From Pseudoalteromonas sp. P1-9 (GTDB lineage: Bacteria; Pseudomonadota; Gammaproteobacteria; Enterobacterales; Alteromonadaceae), in the NCBI RefSeq assembly GCF_001399975.1, contig NZ_LKBD01000011.1, positions 1-64,000 on the forward strand: a DNA stretch of 64,000 nucleotides, read 5' to 3'. The number at the start of each line of letters is the position of its first letter. Position 1 is the stretch's first letter. Positions 41,269-51,073 of this stretch are shown in pieces. A program made the position numbers and the translations under genes. Below the pieces are notes generated by a model. That model ran no database searches and had not been told where the DNA came from. It was given only the letters and a program-made list of their open reading frames with translations.

Positions 41269-42285
41269 TTATTCGTCTTTAAAAATTGCCACATAGGTAG
41301 GCTGATTTGCCTGTTTTGACGCGCGATACATGCCTTTAGTATTAAACGGCAGGCTAATATTACCTTTACTATCAACAATAATTACGCCACCTGTGCCCCC
41401 TATTGGTTTAAGTACATCATGAATTACTTCATCACCGGCTTGCTGAATGGTTTTGCCTTGATACTGCACACGAGCACAAATATCAGACGCCACACTGTAA
41501 CGGATGAAATATTCGCCATGGCCTGTGGCAGACACCGCACATGAACGGTTATCGGCAAAGGTGCCCGCCCCAATCACAGGCGAATCACCAATGCGACCAA
41601 AGCGTTTTGCCGTCATACCACCGGTTGACGTACCAGCTGCCAAGTTACCGTGTTTATCTAACGCCACAGCGCCGACCGTGCCCATTTTATATTGCTCAGG
41701 CAGTGCACGATGATTTGCTTGGTAGTTCTCTGTTTTATTGAGTTTCTTTTTGGCACGCTCTAACGCTTTATAACGGTGTTCGGTGTCGAACACACTGTTG
41801 TTAACTAAACTCATGCCGTTTTTCTTAGCAAATTGTTCTGCGCCATTGCCGCTTAGCATCACGTGTACAGACTCTTCCATTACTAAACGTGCTAAATCAA
41901 TTGGGTTTTTAATGTGCTTTACACCTGCTACGGCGCCCGCTTGACGGTCGCGTCCATCCATAATTGATGCGTCAAGTTCATGGTGACCATCATAAGTATA
42001 AACGGCACCAACGCCGGCGTTAAAAAACGGCGAATTTTCTAAGATATTAATGGCTGTAGTGACCGCGGTTAAGCTTTCACCACCGTTTTCAAGCACTTTA
42101 TAACCTGCTTCTACCGCTTCTTGCAGTTTAACGCGATATGCAGCTTCCTTTTCAGGGGTAAATTTACTTTTATCTATGGTACCGGCACCGCCATGAATAG
42201 CGATTGAGAAAGGCTGTTCACTTGCAGCAAACACGCTTGTAGATAAAAACGCTGTTAAAAATGCAGTTGCGAGTCGTTTGTTCAT
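41269..42285 (-). CDS. exported isoaspartyl peptidase / L-asparaginase (Ntn hydrolase)
   Basis: The protein starts with a signal peptide (MNKRLATAFLTAFLSTSVFAAS) and then the plant-type asparaginase fold: IAIHGGAGTID, NAGVGAVYTYDGHHELDASIMDG, and GTVGAVALDKHGNLAAGTSTGG, where the Thr after GTMG/GTVG-type processing becomes the N-terminal nucleophile after autocleavage. GRIGDSPVIGAGTFAD follows. It should hydrolyse isoaspartyl dipeptides or asparagine in the periplasm. The ATG at 42285 has a good AAGGAAAA ribosome-binding site; 18 extra residues possible upstream would disrupt the signal peptide. Confidence 0.9.
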   Translation of the reverse strand: MNKRLATAFLTAFLSTSVFAASEQPFSIAIHGGAGTIDKSKFTPEKEAAYRVKLQEAVEAGYKVLENGGESLTAVTTAINILENSPFFNAGVGAVYTYDGHHELDASIMDGRDRQAGAVAGVKHIKNPIDLARLVMEESVHVMLSGNGAEQFAKKNGMSLVNNSVFDTEHRYKALERAKKKLNKTENYQANHRALPEQYKMGTVGAVALDKHGNLAAGTSTGGMTAKRFGRIGDSPVIGAGTFADNRSCAVSATGHGEYFIRYSVASDICARVQYQGKTIQQAGDEVIHDVLKPIGGTGGVIIVDSKGNISLPFNTKGMYRASKQANQPTYVAIFKDE

Positions 42286-42439
42286 TATTGTTTTCCTTTT
42301 GTTGCTGTTCAATTTGCAAGGCAAACGCGTCAACTTCAAGCATTTTCGATGAACAGCACAAAGGCGTTACTTTTTTGCGCTAGATCAACGCAATCCCATC
42401 CGAGCAGCGTAGATTAATAATTAAAGAATAGGAGGCGTT

Positions 42440-42754
42440 ATGAACAAAAACGCAATTTTAATCGAGCTTAAAGAAAAACAAATCGAACTCAATAAACGCA
42501 TCAATGCGATTGGTTCAGATTTTAAAAAAGGTCGCTCGCAAGACTTTGCAGAGCAAGCGACTGAGAGTGAAAACGACCAAGTGCTCGATGGCATTCGCCA
42601 TGAGGCAAAATTGGAATTACAACAAGTAAATGCCGCTATTTCGCGCTTAGAAAACAATAATTATGGCATTTGTAGACAATGTGAGAGCGAAATATCACGC
42701 GAGCGTTTACATGCATTACCCTATGTTCAAACTTGTATCAACTGTGCACAATAA
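42440..42754 (+). CDS. TraR/DksA-type C4 zinc-finger protein
   Basis: A 104-residue protein with a helical hairpin N-terminus and a four-cysteine zinc finger (C78, C81, C99, C102: ICRQC and TCINC). It is shorter than DksA and lacks the DxxDxA coiled-coil tip motif. It may act on RNA polymerase or have a different role. An excellent AGGAGG precedes the ATG, suggesting high expression. It is followed 12 bp later by the YdcH-like gene. Confidence 0.82.
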   Translation: MNKNAILIELKEKQIELNKRINAIGSDFKKGRSQDFAEQATESENDQVLDGIRHEAKLELQQVNAAISRLENNNYGICRQCESEISRERLHALPYVQTCINCAQ

Positions 42755-42766
42755 GGAATAACACCC

Positions 42767-43015
42767 ATGTTTATTGAAAAACACGACATGCATCATGAGT
42801 TTCCAGAGTTTAATGAAGAAATTCGCGAATTAAAAATGACTAATGCGCACTTTTCTAAATTATTTAAGGAATACCACGATCTTGATCACGAAGTGATCCG
42901 CATTGAAGAAGGCGTTGAAAATACGTCTGACGCATACCTCGAAAAACAAAAAATGCGTCGTTTACATCTAAAAGACGAGCTGTACGCGATGCTGAAAACA
43001 CATAAAGAAAATTAA
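42767..43015 (+). CDS. YdcH-like DUF465 protein
   Basis: The 82-residue charged helical protein matches the DUF465/YdcH family: FPEFNEEIRELKMTNAHFSKLFKEYHDLDHEVIRIEEG and RLHLKDELYAMLKTH. A coiled-coil dimer is likely. Function is unknown. It is in an operon with the TraR/DksA-like gene and is followed by a strong terminator. Confidence 0.88.
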   Translation: MFIEKHDMHHEFPEFNEEIRELKMTNAHFSKLFKEYHDLDHEVIRIEEGVENTSDAYLEKQKMRRLHLKDELYAMLKTHKEN

Positions 43016-43029
43016 CAAACAGCAAACAC

Positions 43030-43057
43030 AAAAAAAGCGCCAATTGGCGCTTTTTTT
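43030..43057. terminator. bidirectional terminator between ydcH-like and sapC
   Basis: AAAAAAAGCGCC and GGCGCTTTTTTT form a perfect stem with an AATT loop. It serves the convergent genes on both sides. Confidence 0.92.
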
Positions 43058-43078
43058 ACTTAACGTTTAGCCGTTAAA

Positions 43079-43789
43079 TTAAGCATCTTGCTCTGCTTTA
43101 AGACGTGCAAGACGATTTACTTGAGGCATTGATGTTAAGAACGAGTAGATTGGTGGCAAATAACCACGCTTACGAAGCTCTAGGAACTCCTCATCAGCCA
43201 TCTCGTTTAGCTTTTTCTCATCGATTAGGTAGATACCATTGATATCACGCTTCTCGCCTTTAATTTCAAGTGTTAGTGTTTGCGGGATAAGCAGCTCTTT
43301 ATCAGCTAGGAACTTAGTGAACGCAGCAGTAACTTGTGAGAATTCAACAAACGCAATTAAGCCTTCTTTACGACGCTTAAGGTAATCTGTTTCTTCGCCC
43401 TTCTCATCGAAAAGTGCATTACCCTCTTCTTTGTTTACAAGGTCGCTAGATTCGTTGATACCAACAAATAGCTGGTCTTCATTTTCAGGGTTTTTGCTCA
43501 GTACTAACGGGTAACGTGTAAGTGCGTGTGGAAGGTAAGCACCCTGCCATTTGCCATCTTTAACAAATAGGTTCTCACCAGGCTCAAGACCTAACATTGC
43601 AACTGGCTGGAATTCACCTGTTTCGTTATTTTTTACAAATACAATTGGGTATTCGTTAGCTACACGTGCAAATTCGTGCGCTACAACTGGTACTAAGTGT
43701 TGATCTTTAACTAGGTCTGTGTTGAAACCGTTTTTAATTTTAACATCTTTGTGTTCAACATTATGAAGAGGCTTTACTACGTCCGTCAT
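43079..43789 (-). CDS. SapC family protein
   Basis: The 236-residue protein matches the SapC family: HLVPVVAHEFARVANEYPIVFVKN, LFVKDGKWQGAYLPHALTRYP and a basic/charged C-terminus. There is no signal peptide. SapC was named from a Campylobacter S-layer locus, but in marine Alteromonadales and in Caulobacter/Xanthomonas relatives it accompanies TonB-dependent receptors and halogenase-like genes, as here. Its biochemical role is not established. It is divergent from the first halogenase gene and could share that control region. Confidence 0.85.
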   Translation of the reverse strand: MTDVVKPLHNVEHKDVKIKNGFNTDLVKDQHLVPVVAHEFARVANEYPIVFVKNNETGEFQPVAMLGLEPGENLFVKDGKWQGAYLPHALTRYPLVLSKNPENEDQLFVGINESSDLVNKEEGNALFDEKGEETDYLKRRKEGLIAFVEFSQVTAAFTKFLADKELLIPQTLTLEIKGEKRDINGIYLIDEKKLNEMADEEFLELRKRGYLPPIYSFLTSMPQVNRLARLKAEQDA

Positions 43790-44005
43790 CTTACTGCTCC
43801 AATGGGATTCTAATTATTTATAATAATGCTGCTAGGCTAGCGGTTTTAATTGTAAAAAGAAAGTAAAAACCTCGTTTCTTTTTAATGTATGTAAACGTCT
43901 ATTCTTTACCTAACATTTCATTACAAAATGATATAAGGACGAACAATTATTTTTCAAGGGAACAGGTGACAAAAAGCGACAATTTGTGTCTAATTGATAA
44001 CATAA

Positions 44006-44019
44006 AAACAGCGCTGTCA
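44006..44019. promoter_or_regulatory. LacI-type operator-like site A, upstream of halogenase 1
   Basis: AAACAGCGCTGTCA matches the window's TGACANCGNTGTCA pattern except at two outer bases, and has the CG centre. It lies 19 bp before the first halogenase start codon and within the sapC/halogenase divergent region, so it could control either or both genes. A weaker GACA/TGTC pair lies about 25 bp further upstream. Confidence 0.55.
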
Positions 44020-44038
44020 TTTATTAAGTAGTGTCAAA

Positions 44039-45583
44039 ATGGAAACAAAGCCAATTCAATCAATTATTATTTTAGGTGGTGGTACAGCCGGTTGGCTGGC
44101 TGCTAATCATCTGGCAATCAATCTAAAACCTAAAGAGCAACAAGGTGTTAAGATTACCGTGATTGAATCTCCCGACACCCCAACCATCGGTGTAGGCGAA
44201 GGCACAGTGCCTTTGATGCGAAATACACTAAAAGAGTTTGGCATCAGTGAAGAAACATTTATAAAAGAGTGCGATGTTTCCTTTAAACAAGGCATTCAAT
44301 TTGATAATTGGATGAAGCCTATAAATGGCAAAATGCACTCATATTATCACCCTTTCGACTACCCTGTTCTTGATAACGACAGTGTCGCCGCTTGGCTTCA
44401 AAACCCTGTGTTACCTTTTTCTCATGCGATGAATCGCCAAGCAATTTTATGTGATAATCATAAATCTCCAAAGGCTATCACCGACCCTGAATTTGCTGGG
44501 CAAGCAGCGTACGGTTATCACTTGGATGCCTATAAATTTTCTGATTTGTTAAAACAACATGCAATTGAAAATTTAGGTGTTGAACACCTTATGGCGCATA
44601 TTGAAGATGTGACGCTTTCAGATGATGGCGCAATTGACAGCCTAATAAGCTTGCAAGGTGAAGTATTTAACGCTGATTTTTACCTTGATTGTTCAGGCTT
44701 TTGCAGCCGATTATTAGGGCAAGCGTTAAATATTCCGTTTATTGAAAAAAGCGATGTGCTCTTTGTCGATAAAGCTCTTGCGATTCAAGTCCCATATGAC
44801 AGCGAACAACCTAAACTCCCCTCTTCTACTATTGCAACGGCATGTGATGCAGGTTGGATATGGGATATAGCATTGCCGACTAGGCGCGGTATTGGTCATG
44901 TATTTTCTTCAAAGCATTGCTCTTTAGATGAAGCAAAAGCCACGCTTGCCAACTATTTAAACAAGTCAGTTGAAGAAATAAGTCCACGACTTATCGATAT
45001 GAAAATCGGTCATCGTGAAAAGTTTTGGCATAAAAACTGTGTTGCAATTGGGTTGTCTCAAGGGTTTGTTGAACCACTTGAGGCCACAGGGTTACTGGCA
45101 TTTGACGCAACCGCTAAATTACTCGCTAAATCGTTCCCTACCAATACATCACAATTAGCCCTAGCTGAAAAACGCTATAACACCTATGTAAATGGTTTAT
45201 GGCAAGGCGTAATAAACTTTATAAAAATGCATTATGCCGTATCAGATAGAGACGATACCGCATTTTGGCGTGATAATCGTGATACAGCTAGTTGGCCTTT
45301 AGAATTACAAGAAAAGCTTGAGCATTGGCGAACACATATTCCAAACTTATATGATTTTGAACGCGGTTTTGATGCGTTTCGCTTAGAAAATTATTTGTAC
45401 GTTTTATACGGGATGAATTACCCGACCGAGATTGGTGATACCGCTTATCGTTATCAAGCACCAGATAACGCATCAAAACAATTTGAGTTAATTCAAAAAC
45501 ACGCGTTGAAGCTATCTGATTATTTGGAAGATAACCTAACAGTTATTAACAAAATTAAGCAATTTGGCTTAAGCAAGGTGTAA
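44039..45583 (+). CDS. flavin-dependent tryptophan-halogenase-like protein 1
   Basis: The 514-residue PrnA/RebH-type protein has the FAD-binding [16 protein letters not shown], then [15 protein letters not shown] and a lysine at K83 ([11 protein letters not shown]) at the place of the catalytic Lys of flavin-dependent halogenases. The WxWxI-type motif reads [12 protein letters not shown], with Ala-Leu where the family usually has Ile-Pro. [15 protein letters not shown] carries the conserved Glu. The natural substrate is unknown; members linked to TonB receptors are not known to act on tryptophan. It is followed 7 bp later by halogenase 2. Confidence 0.88.
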   Translation: METKPIQSIIILGGGTAGWLAANHLAINLKPKEQQGVKITVIESPDTPTIGVGEGTVPLMRNTLKEFGISEETFIKECDVSFKQGIQFDNWMKPINGKMHSYYHPFDYPVLDNDSVAAWLQNPVLPFSHAMNRQAILCDNHKSPKAITDPEFAGQAAYGYHLDAYKFSDLLKQHAIENLGVEHLMAHIEDVTLSDDGAIDSLISLQGEVFNADFYLDCSGFCSRLLGQALNIPFIEKSDVLFVDKALAIQVPYDSEQPKLPSSTIATACDAGWIWDIALPTRRGIGHVFSSKHCSLDEAKATLANYLNKSVEEISPRLIDMKIGHREKFWHKNCVAIGLSQGFVEPLEATGLLAFDATAKLLAKSFPTNTSQLALAEKRYNTYVNGLWQGVINFIKMHYAVSDRDDTAFWRDNRDTASWPLELQEKLEHWRTHIPNLYDFERGFDAFRLENYLYVLYGMNYPTEIGDTAYRYQAPDNASKQFELIQKHALKLSDYLEDNLTVINKIKQFGLSKV

Positions 45584-45590
45584 ATACGGT

Positions 45591-47090
45591 ATGGCAATTC
45601 CAAAAAAAATAGTAGTACTTGGCGGTGGTTCAGCTGGGTGGATGGCAGCAAGCTTATTACATCACAGCTGGGCAAATAAAGGCTCTGAAATCACGTTAAT
45701 TGAATCTGACATGATTGGTGTTGTTGGCGTTGGTGAAGGCTCTACTCCCTCGTTAAAATATTTTTTTGAAAAGCTACAAATCGCTGAAAATGAATGGATG
45801 CCGTTTTGTAATGCTACTTATAAGTGCGGCATCAGCTTCCCTGATTGGACGTCACACTTAGAAGAAAACGAATATTTTCATCCCTTTTACTCTGATCACG
45901 ATTGGAAGACAGGCCAAGCGTTTATCCATAACTGTAACGTAAGACGCCAAGGGTTTGATATTCAAACAAGGCCAAATCACTATTGGCTACAAGCAAAATT
46001 AGCAAAGAATAAGCTCAGCCCTAAACTCAAACAAGCACAAAATAAAGAGCTAGATTATGGCTATCATTTTGATTCGCAAAAGCTAGGCGAGTTTTTAAAA
46101 AATCGCGCTATTAAGCTAGGTATAAAGCACATTATTGGTACCGTAGATGTTGTTAATAATGATGATAAAGGCGTACACAGCCTAACATTAAGCTGTGGTA
46201 AAACTATCAACGGCGATTTATTTATAGATGCAACAGGCTTTGCCAGTTTATTGCTGCAAAAAACGCTTAAAGTACCTATTATTTCATACGAAGATTATTT
46301 ACTGAATGACAGTGCTATTGCTATTCCAACCGAAACGCAAACAGATAATGAGATTTCACCTCAAACGGTGTCTCGCGCCTTAAGTGCTGGTTGGGCATGG
46401 ACAATTCCGCTTAGAAACCGAAACGGCAATGGTTATGTGTATAGCAGTAAATATATTACACCTGAAGATGCTGAAACTGAGCTGCGCGCTTATTTAGGTA
46501 TTAGTGAGCGTGCCGATATTAAGGCGCACCATATAAAAATGCGTTTAGGGCGTGTGGCTAAACACTGGCATTTAAATGTGCTCGGTGTCGGTTTATCACA
46601 AGGCTTTATTGAACCGCTAGAAGCCACTGCATTAAGCTGTATTCAATACACTGTTGAACATTTTATTGAAACAGTTGAGCAAGGTAGCAACGATGCAACT
46701 ACCCAACAGCAATTTAATCAAGAGATCAATACTGTTTATGATGCTATTCGGGACTACATCAGTGCACATTATCGATTAAACACCCGAGATGACAGCGCTT
46801 ATTGGCGAGACAACCGAGGTGCTGCATCGCCAGAAAAATTATCAAAAATACTCATGTCTTGGGATGATTCAGACAGCCAGTTCGAAAGTACATTACAACA
46901 GTTAAATGCGGAAGTAATGTATTTTTCACCGAGTTGGTATTGTCTGCTTGCAGGTAAGGGGCGATTTAGCGAAGCAACTCACGCTCTACCCCAGTCAGTT
47001 AAAGTTGCTAATGTGGCTGATATTGATAATTACTGCGAACAACAAGCCTTACATTTTAAGCCACACTATCAAGCCCTAAACAATGAATAA
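45591..47090 (+). CDS. flavin-dependent tryptophan-halogenase-like protein 2
   Basis: The 499-residue paralogue has VVLGGGSAGWMAASLL, VGVGEGSTPSLKYFF, K78 in ATYKCGISFPDW, the complete WxWxIP signature GWAWTIPLRNRNG and GLSQGFIEPLEATAL. It keeps all halogenase hallmarks more faithfully than its neighbour. The two genes look like an old tandem duplication, since they differ through most of their length. Both would need reduced FAD from a flavin reductase; none is nearby. Confidence 0.88.
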   Translation: MAIPKKIVVLGGGSAGWMAASLLHHSWANKGSEITLIESDMIGVVGVGEGSTPSLKYFFEKLQIAENEWMPFCNATYKCGISFPDWTSHLEENEYFHPFYSDHDWKTGQAFIHNCNVRRQGFDIQTRPNHYWLQAKLAKNKLSPKLKQAQNKELDYGYHFDSQKLGEFLKNRAIKLGIKHIIGTVDVVNNDDKGVHSLTLSCGKTINGDLFIDATGFASLLLQKTLKVPIISYEDYLLNDSAIAIPTETQTDNEISPQTVSRALSAGWAWTIPLRNRNGNGYVYSSKYITPEDAETELRAYLGISERADIKAHHIKMRLGRVAKHWHLNVLGVGLSQGFIEPLEATALSCIQYTVEHFIETVEQGSNDATTQQQFNQEINTVYDAIRDYISAHYRLNTRDDSAYWRDNRGAASPEKLSKILMSWDDSDSQFESTLQQLNAEVMYFSPSWYCLLAGKGRFSEATHALPQSVKVANVADIDNYCEQQALHFKPHYQALNNE

Positions 47091-47149
47091 CACCATGGCT
47101 GTGAAATTTTAGCCAATTCATCTGAGCGTTTAATTAACGAAGGACTATT

Positions 47150-47833
47150 TTGTTTTCTATAAATAAAAATTTTACCGTATCTGAGTCATATATTTCAGGC
47201 TCAGAGCATAAAATCATAATAATTGACAATGCGTTCAATGATTTGGATAAAATCATTGACTATGCAAATAACACTGCTTATTTTCAACCTCCTGGTAAAG
47301 ACGGCACCTTATACCCTGGTAGTCGCGATGAAATGCCAGTTCCCTACTACGAAGCGTTTACGACACTCTTAGGTTGCGTATTCCCATCAAGTATCAAACA
47401 TCAAATTGCACGTTGTTGGTTATCAAAAATTACTGTTAAACCTGATCAACTTTCACCCATGCAAACTATGCCCCATTATGATTCATTGTTAAGTGAAGAT
47501 ATGGCTGCAGTACATTATTTATCAGGGAATGAACTGGGGGGAACAAATTTTTATCGCTATCGTGAGTGTGAAAATATCACGCTATCACAAAGCGATGAAC
47601 CGCTTATTATTAATATGCTAAAGCAACATCAAGCATCGAAGGCTACAGGTTATATTGAACAGTCTAACGAGGTATTTGAAAAAGTTCATAGTGTTGAAGC
47701 CAAGCCTAACCGTATTATTATTTATTCAGGCAATATTTTACATAGTCCATCAGTGACAAAGTATGTGGATTTTGATAAAAAAAGCCCTAATAGCCGAACC
47801 TCAATTAATAGTTTCTTTAAACGATTAAATTAA
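47150..47833 (+). CDS. DUF6445-like protein with Fe(II)/2-oxoglutarate-dioxygenase-like residues
   Basis: The 227-residue protein starts with TTG, preceded eight bases upstream by AAGGA. The middle has MPHYDSLLS (possible HxD iron ligands), then HYLSGNELGGTNFYRYRE, and near the end RIIIYSGNILHSPSV (possible distal His) and NSRTSINSFF (possible 2-oxoglutarate-binding Arg). This order matches prolyl-hydroxylase-type dioxygenases. It is third in the halogenase operon. I infer an oxidative partner role, not a proven activity. Confidence 0.6.
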   Translation: MFSINKNFTVSESYISGSEHKIIIIDNAFNDLDKIIDYANNTAYFQPPGKDGTLYPGSRDEMPVPYYEAFTTLLGCVFPSSIKHQIARCWLSKITVKPDQLSPMQTMPHYDSLLSEDMAAVHYLSGNELGGTNFYRYRECENITLSQSDEPLIINMLKQHQASKATGYIEQSNEVFEKVHSVEAKPNRIIIYSGNILHSPSVTKYVDFDKKSPNSRTSINSFFKRLN

Positions 47834-47889
47834 CCTCAAATTTTTTATTAGACTGAATAGAATCAGCCAATAACTTACGATTTAAGATA

Positions 47890-47921
47890 AAAAAAAGCCT
47901 CGCAATTACGAGGCTTTTTTT
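47890..47921. terminator. bidirectional terminator between the halogenase operon and the receptor gene
   Basis: AAAAAAAGCCTCG and CGAGGCTTTTTTT form a perfect stem with a six-base loop. It ends both convergent transcripts. Confidence 0.92.
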
Positions 47922-47937
47922 ACAGGTTAACTTTTGC

Positions 47938-50553
47938 TTAGAAGCGGAAAGCTACACCCACTTTATAGCGTGCTTCACCTTCAAAGCTCCACGCTGGGTA
48001 ACCGTTACGAAGGTCAGCTTTAACTTCTGCATCAGCTGCTGTCGCAGTACCAATTTGGATGCTGTCTTCTTCTGTGATGTTAACAGCTTCAAATGTTAGG
48101 TCTAGGTAGTCTGTTACTGAGTACTTAGCCGTTAGGTCAAGTGTACCGTAGTCTTGGTGCTCGCGGTTACCGTAGAAACCAGGTGCTTCACGAACCATGT
48201 ACTCTGAACGCCAGTTATACGCTAAACGTACACTGTATGTTTCAGTCTCGTAGTAACCAACTAGGTTAACAGTGTGATCTGAAGAATCAGAGAATAATTC
48301 GATACGGTCTGGGAAGTTTTCCGCAGGCGCTTCTGAATCTACGTAAGTATAGTTAGCTTGGTAACCAAAACCATTGTCAAAGCCATCTTGAATTTGTAAC
48401 TCTAGACCTTGGATTTCACCACCAGAACCCGTGCCTTTAGTTGCAACAGTCCAGTTATCTTCACCTGTGTTAGGGTCAATAATTCCGATTTCTTGTTCAG
48501 TCTTTTGGTCAACCTTAGTGAATGATGAAATATCTTTGATAAAGTAAGTAGCACTGATCATGCCGTCACCATCAAAGTAGTACTCGATACCTAAATCTGC
48601 TTGTGTTGCTTTGAATGGCTCAAGACCGATATTACCAGTAGTAATAACTTCGTTACCTTTAGTACCATCGTTGTAACCAGCTAATGTAGAAGCTGCAAAC
48701 ATATCAGTGTAGTTAGCACGTGACATTACTTGCGCTGCAGAGAAACGTAAGATTACGTCTTGTGTTAAGTCAAATGCAACGTTAACGCTTGGCAATACTT
48801 CACTGTAATCAGCTGTATCTGTTGTTAAATCGTTAGCATAGTTACCGTTTGCATCAAGTGCGTAGTAATCAGATGATGCATCAGTAGAAACATAACGCAG
48901 GCCAACGTTACCACGTACGCCTTCAGCTGAAAAATCAGCCATTGCGTATAGTGAAATATTTTCTTCGTTTACTGTGCCGTAACCAGACTTGTAAGCAATT
49001 GAAGTATTATCGAAGCTTGTAATTGCCGCGTAACCATCAGCAAGCATTTGGTCTAGGTTTGGTTTAGGTAATATATAACCTGCGCCAGAGCTGATAGTGC
49101 CTGAATAGTAGTGTGACGCATCGTATGCTGGGATGCTATCAACTAAGTTTGCAGTGTAAGTTTCTTGTTTAACATCGTGGTCAGCCCAACGGAAACCAGT
49201 TTTGATTGCCGTGATTGCACCAAAATCCACAGGGAATTTTAAGTCAAACTGTGCATACGTTTCTTCGTCAGAGTTAGGTTGCTTTTTAAGAGCCCAACCA
49301 GCTGAAGATAATTCGCCTTGGAAGTCATCTGCAGTGAAGTGTTTGTTAGCAACATCAATCTTAATAACTTCACCAGTTGCATCGTAAGTACCTGCATAAT
49401 CAGCTGGTGTACCTAACCAGAAACCGTAGTTTGAAGTAAGATCTGTACCACCGTCAGATTGTGTATTACCTACACGACCTTCAAGTTCAAAATTTTCACC
49501 AACATATTTAAAGTCGAAGTCAACAGTGTCTGATGTCATCGAGCCTGCACGGCCCCATGTTTGCGCCCAACCTGGATAAACTGTGTTTGCAGGACGACGG
49601 TAGAAAGTACATGTACCGTCTGTATTTGATTGCTCACACATTGCAGCTTTGTCTGCTGGGTCATCTGAGTTGAAAATAGCAAATAACGATGTGTTCGCGT
49701 TGTTTGCAGAAAGCTCAAGGCTCATGATATTCAAGCCAAGCTCTAAGTTATCAGTTGGGCGGTATTGGAACGCAGCATTAATCGCAGTACGCTCACGCTC
49801 TTGTTGGAACGTTGTAGGTACAATGTCACCCCAACCAACAAGTGATTCGATACCGTTACGTTGGTAATTAGTTTCTGAGTATGCTGCAGCAACTAATGCA
49901 CCGAATGTTTCGTCATCGTTTTTCCAGCTATATAAACCAGAAACTTCAGGATCTGTCTCTTCAGAAATTGTACCGTAATCAGCTTTAACGCTACCGAAGA
50001 TAGTGTTTGCATCTAAATCTAACGGCTTACGCGTATTAACAATAACTGTACCACCGATACCACCTTCTACAACGTCAGCTTGTGACGACTTGTATACTTC
50101 GATACCGCCAACCATTTCAGGTGGAAGAAGTGTGTAGTTAAAGCTACGGTCGATAGCTTGTTGGTCGTACCAACCAGTTGAAGCAACTGAATGACCGTTA
50201 AGAAGTGTACGTGTTAGTTGTGCAGAAGCACCACGGATTGAAACTTGCTGACCTTGACCGAATGCACGGTTAACAGCGATACCAGAAATACGACCTAGGG
50301 CTTCACCCACATCGCTATCTGGAAATTTACCAACATCTTCTGCTGAAACTGCATCTACTACAGAGTCAGAGAAACGTTTTGTATTAAGAGAAGCCTCAAG
50401 AGAGCGACGAATACCACGTACCTCAATTACTTCCACATCTTCTTTTGCTTGTACTTCTGAATCAGCTGCAACAGCCACGCCTGAAAAACCAGCGCCCATT
50501 GCTAAACCGATGTTAACTGCTAATAAGCTTTTTTTGAAATTTTTAGCTAACAC
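47938..50553 (-). CDS. TonB-dependent receptor, Caulobacter/Xanthomonas type
   Basis: The 871-residue protein has a signal peptide (LLAVNIGLAMGAGFSGVAVAA), the TonB-box-like DVEVIEVRGIRRSLEASLNTKR, and the plug signature FPDSDVGEALGRISGIAVNR followed by VSIRGASAQLTRTLLNG. The barrel ends in YKVGVAFRF. These features match the TIGR01782-like subfamily that imports plant or algal carbohydrates and related compounds in Xanthomonas and Caulobacter. The start is GTG at 50553, with AAGGGG six bases upstream. A LacI-type operator lies 57-70 bp upstream. Confidence 0.92.
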   Translation of the reverse strand: MLAKNFKKSLLAVNIGLAMGAGFSGVAVAADSEVQAKEDVEVIEVRGIRRSLEASLNTKRFSDSVVDAVSAEDVGKFPDSDVGEALGRISGIAVNRAFGQGQQVSIRGASAQLTRTLLNGHSVASTGWYDQQAIDRSFNYTLLPPEMVGGIEVYKSSQADVVEGGIGGTVIVNTRKPLDLDANTIFGSVKADYGTISEETDPEVSGLYSWKNDDETFGALVAAAYSETNYQRNGIESLVGWGDIVPTTFQQERERTAINAAFQYRPTDNLELGLNIMSLELSANNANTSLFAIFNSDDPADKAAMCEQSNTDGTCTFYRRPANTVYPGWAQTWGRAGSMTSDTVDFDFKYVGENFELEGRVGNTQSDGGTDLTSNYGFWLGTPADYAGTYDATGEVIKIDVANKHFTADDFQGELSSAGWALKKQPNSDEETYAQFDLKFPVDFGAITAIKTGFRWADHDVKQETYTANLVDSIPAYDASHYYSGTISSGAGYILPKPNLDQMLADGYAAITSFDNTSIAYKSGYGTVNEENISLYAMADFSAEGVRGNVGLRYVSTDASSDYYALDANGNYANDLTTDTADYSEVLPSVNVAFDLTQDVILRFSAAQVMSRANYTDMFAASTLAGYNDGTKGNEVITTGNIGLEPFKATQADLGIEYYFDGDGMISATYFIKDISSFTKVDQKTEQEIGIIDPNTGEDNWTVATKGTGSGGEIQGLELQIQDGFDNGFGYQANYTYVDSEAPAENFPDRIELFSDSSDHTVNLVGYYETETYSVRLAYNWRSEYMVREAPGFYGNREHQDYGTLDLTAKYSVTDYLDLTFEAVNITEEDSIQIGTATAADAEVKADLRNGYPAWSFEGEARYKVGVAFRF

Positions 50554-50609
50554 AGGATTCCCCTTGAATCATTTTGTTTTGGTTTAATTCACTTTCTGCC
50601 CAGTGAAGA

Positions 50610-50623
50610 TGACAGCGTTGTCA
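50610..50623. promoter_or_regulatory. LacI-type operator-like site B, upstream of the TonB receptor
   Basis: TGACAGCGTTGTCA lies in a 20-bp near-perfect palindrome (AGA on the left, TCT on the right). It is 57-70 bp before the receptor start. On the minus strand a weak promoter candidate, TTGTAA (50655-50650) and TTATCA (50631-50626) with an 18-bp spacer, would place the start of transcription within the operator. Confidence 0.65.
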
Positions 50624-50959
50624 TCTGATAACAAACCTTACACGTAAAATTACAATATCGCTACAATTATTTTTGCATTTTTTAAACAATCACGTTCATT
50701 TATATATAACAAATAAGAACAATCTATTTACATTTGCAATAATAAATTTTCATAACCCCCTCTAAATACAGGGGCTAGCGACCTTTTTACTATAACACAC
50801 GGCAAATATTATCTGTAAAGCTTAATCTGTAAGAAAAGTTTAATCAGCTGGAGGTCGGATCAGGTGTTTGGAGCGATTTTAGAAAAATGTCAGGCAATTA
50901 TTACATTGCATGATAAAGCGCTTTTTTAACGTTACGTTGGTTAACTCTGTGTTAGCTAA

Positions 50960-51006
50960 TTGAGGGCCCCTATCACTGGGCAGAATGATAGAAGTGGAGC
51001 CCTCAA
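50960..51006. other. nested stem-loop in the intergenic region
   Basis: TTGAGGGC pairs with GCCCTCAA, and inside it CTATCA pairs with TGATAG. It sits between the receptor start and operator pair C/D. If a minus-strand transcript starts at the C/D promoter, this would be part of a 5' leader. Otherwise nothing is known of it. Confidence 0.35.
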
Positions 51007-51033
51007 ATCTTAATTCACATTACTTTCTAGGGG

Positions 51034-51059
51034 AACAAATGACAGCGCTGTCATTTGTT
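51034..51059. promoter_or_regulatory. LacI-type operator-like site C (26-bp perfect palindrome)
   Basis: The core TGACAGCGCTGTCA (51040-51053) is extended to a perfect 26-bp palindrome, from AACAAA on the left to TTTGTT on the right. This is the best operator match in the window. No gene starts close by on either strand; the nearest downstream gene on the minus strand is the receptor, about 480 bp away. Confidence 0.7.
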
Positions 51060-51073
51060 AATGAGGATAATAG

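Noticed and set aside
43079..50553. A classic halogenated natural-product biosynthetic cluster
   Set aside because: There are no synthetase, synthase, flavin-reductase or export genes nearby; the TonB receptor and LacI-type operators point to nutrient uptake instead.
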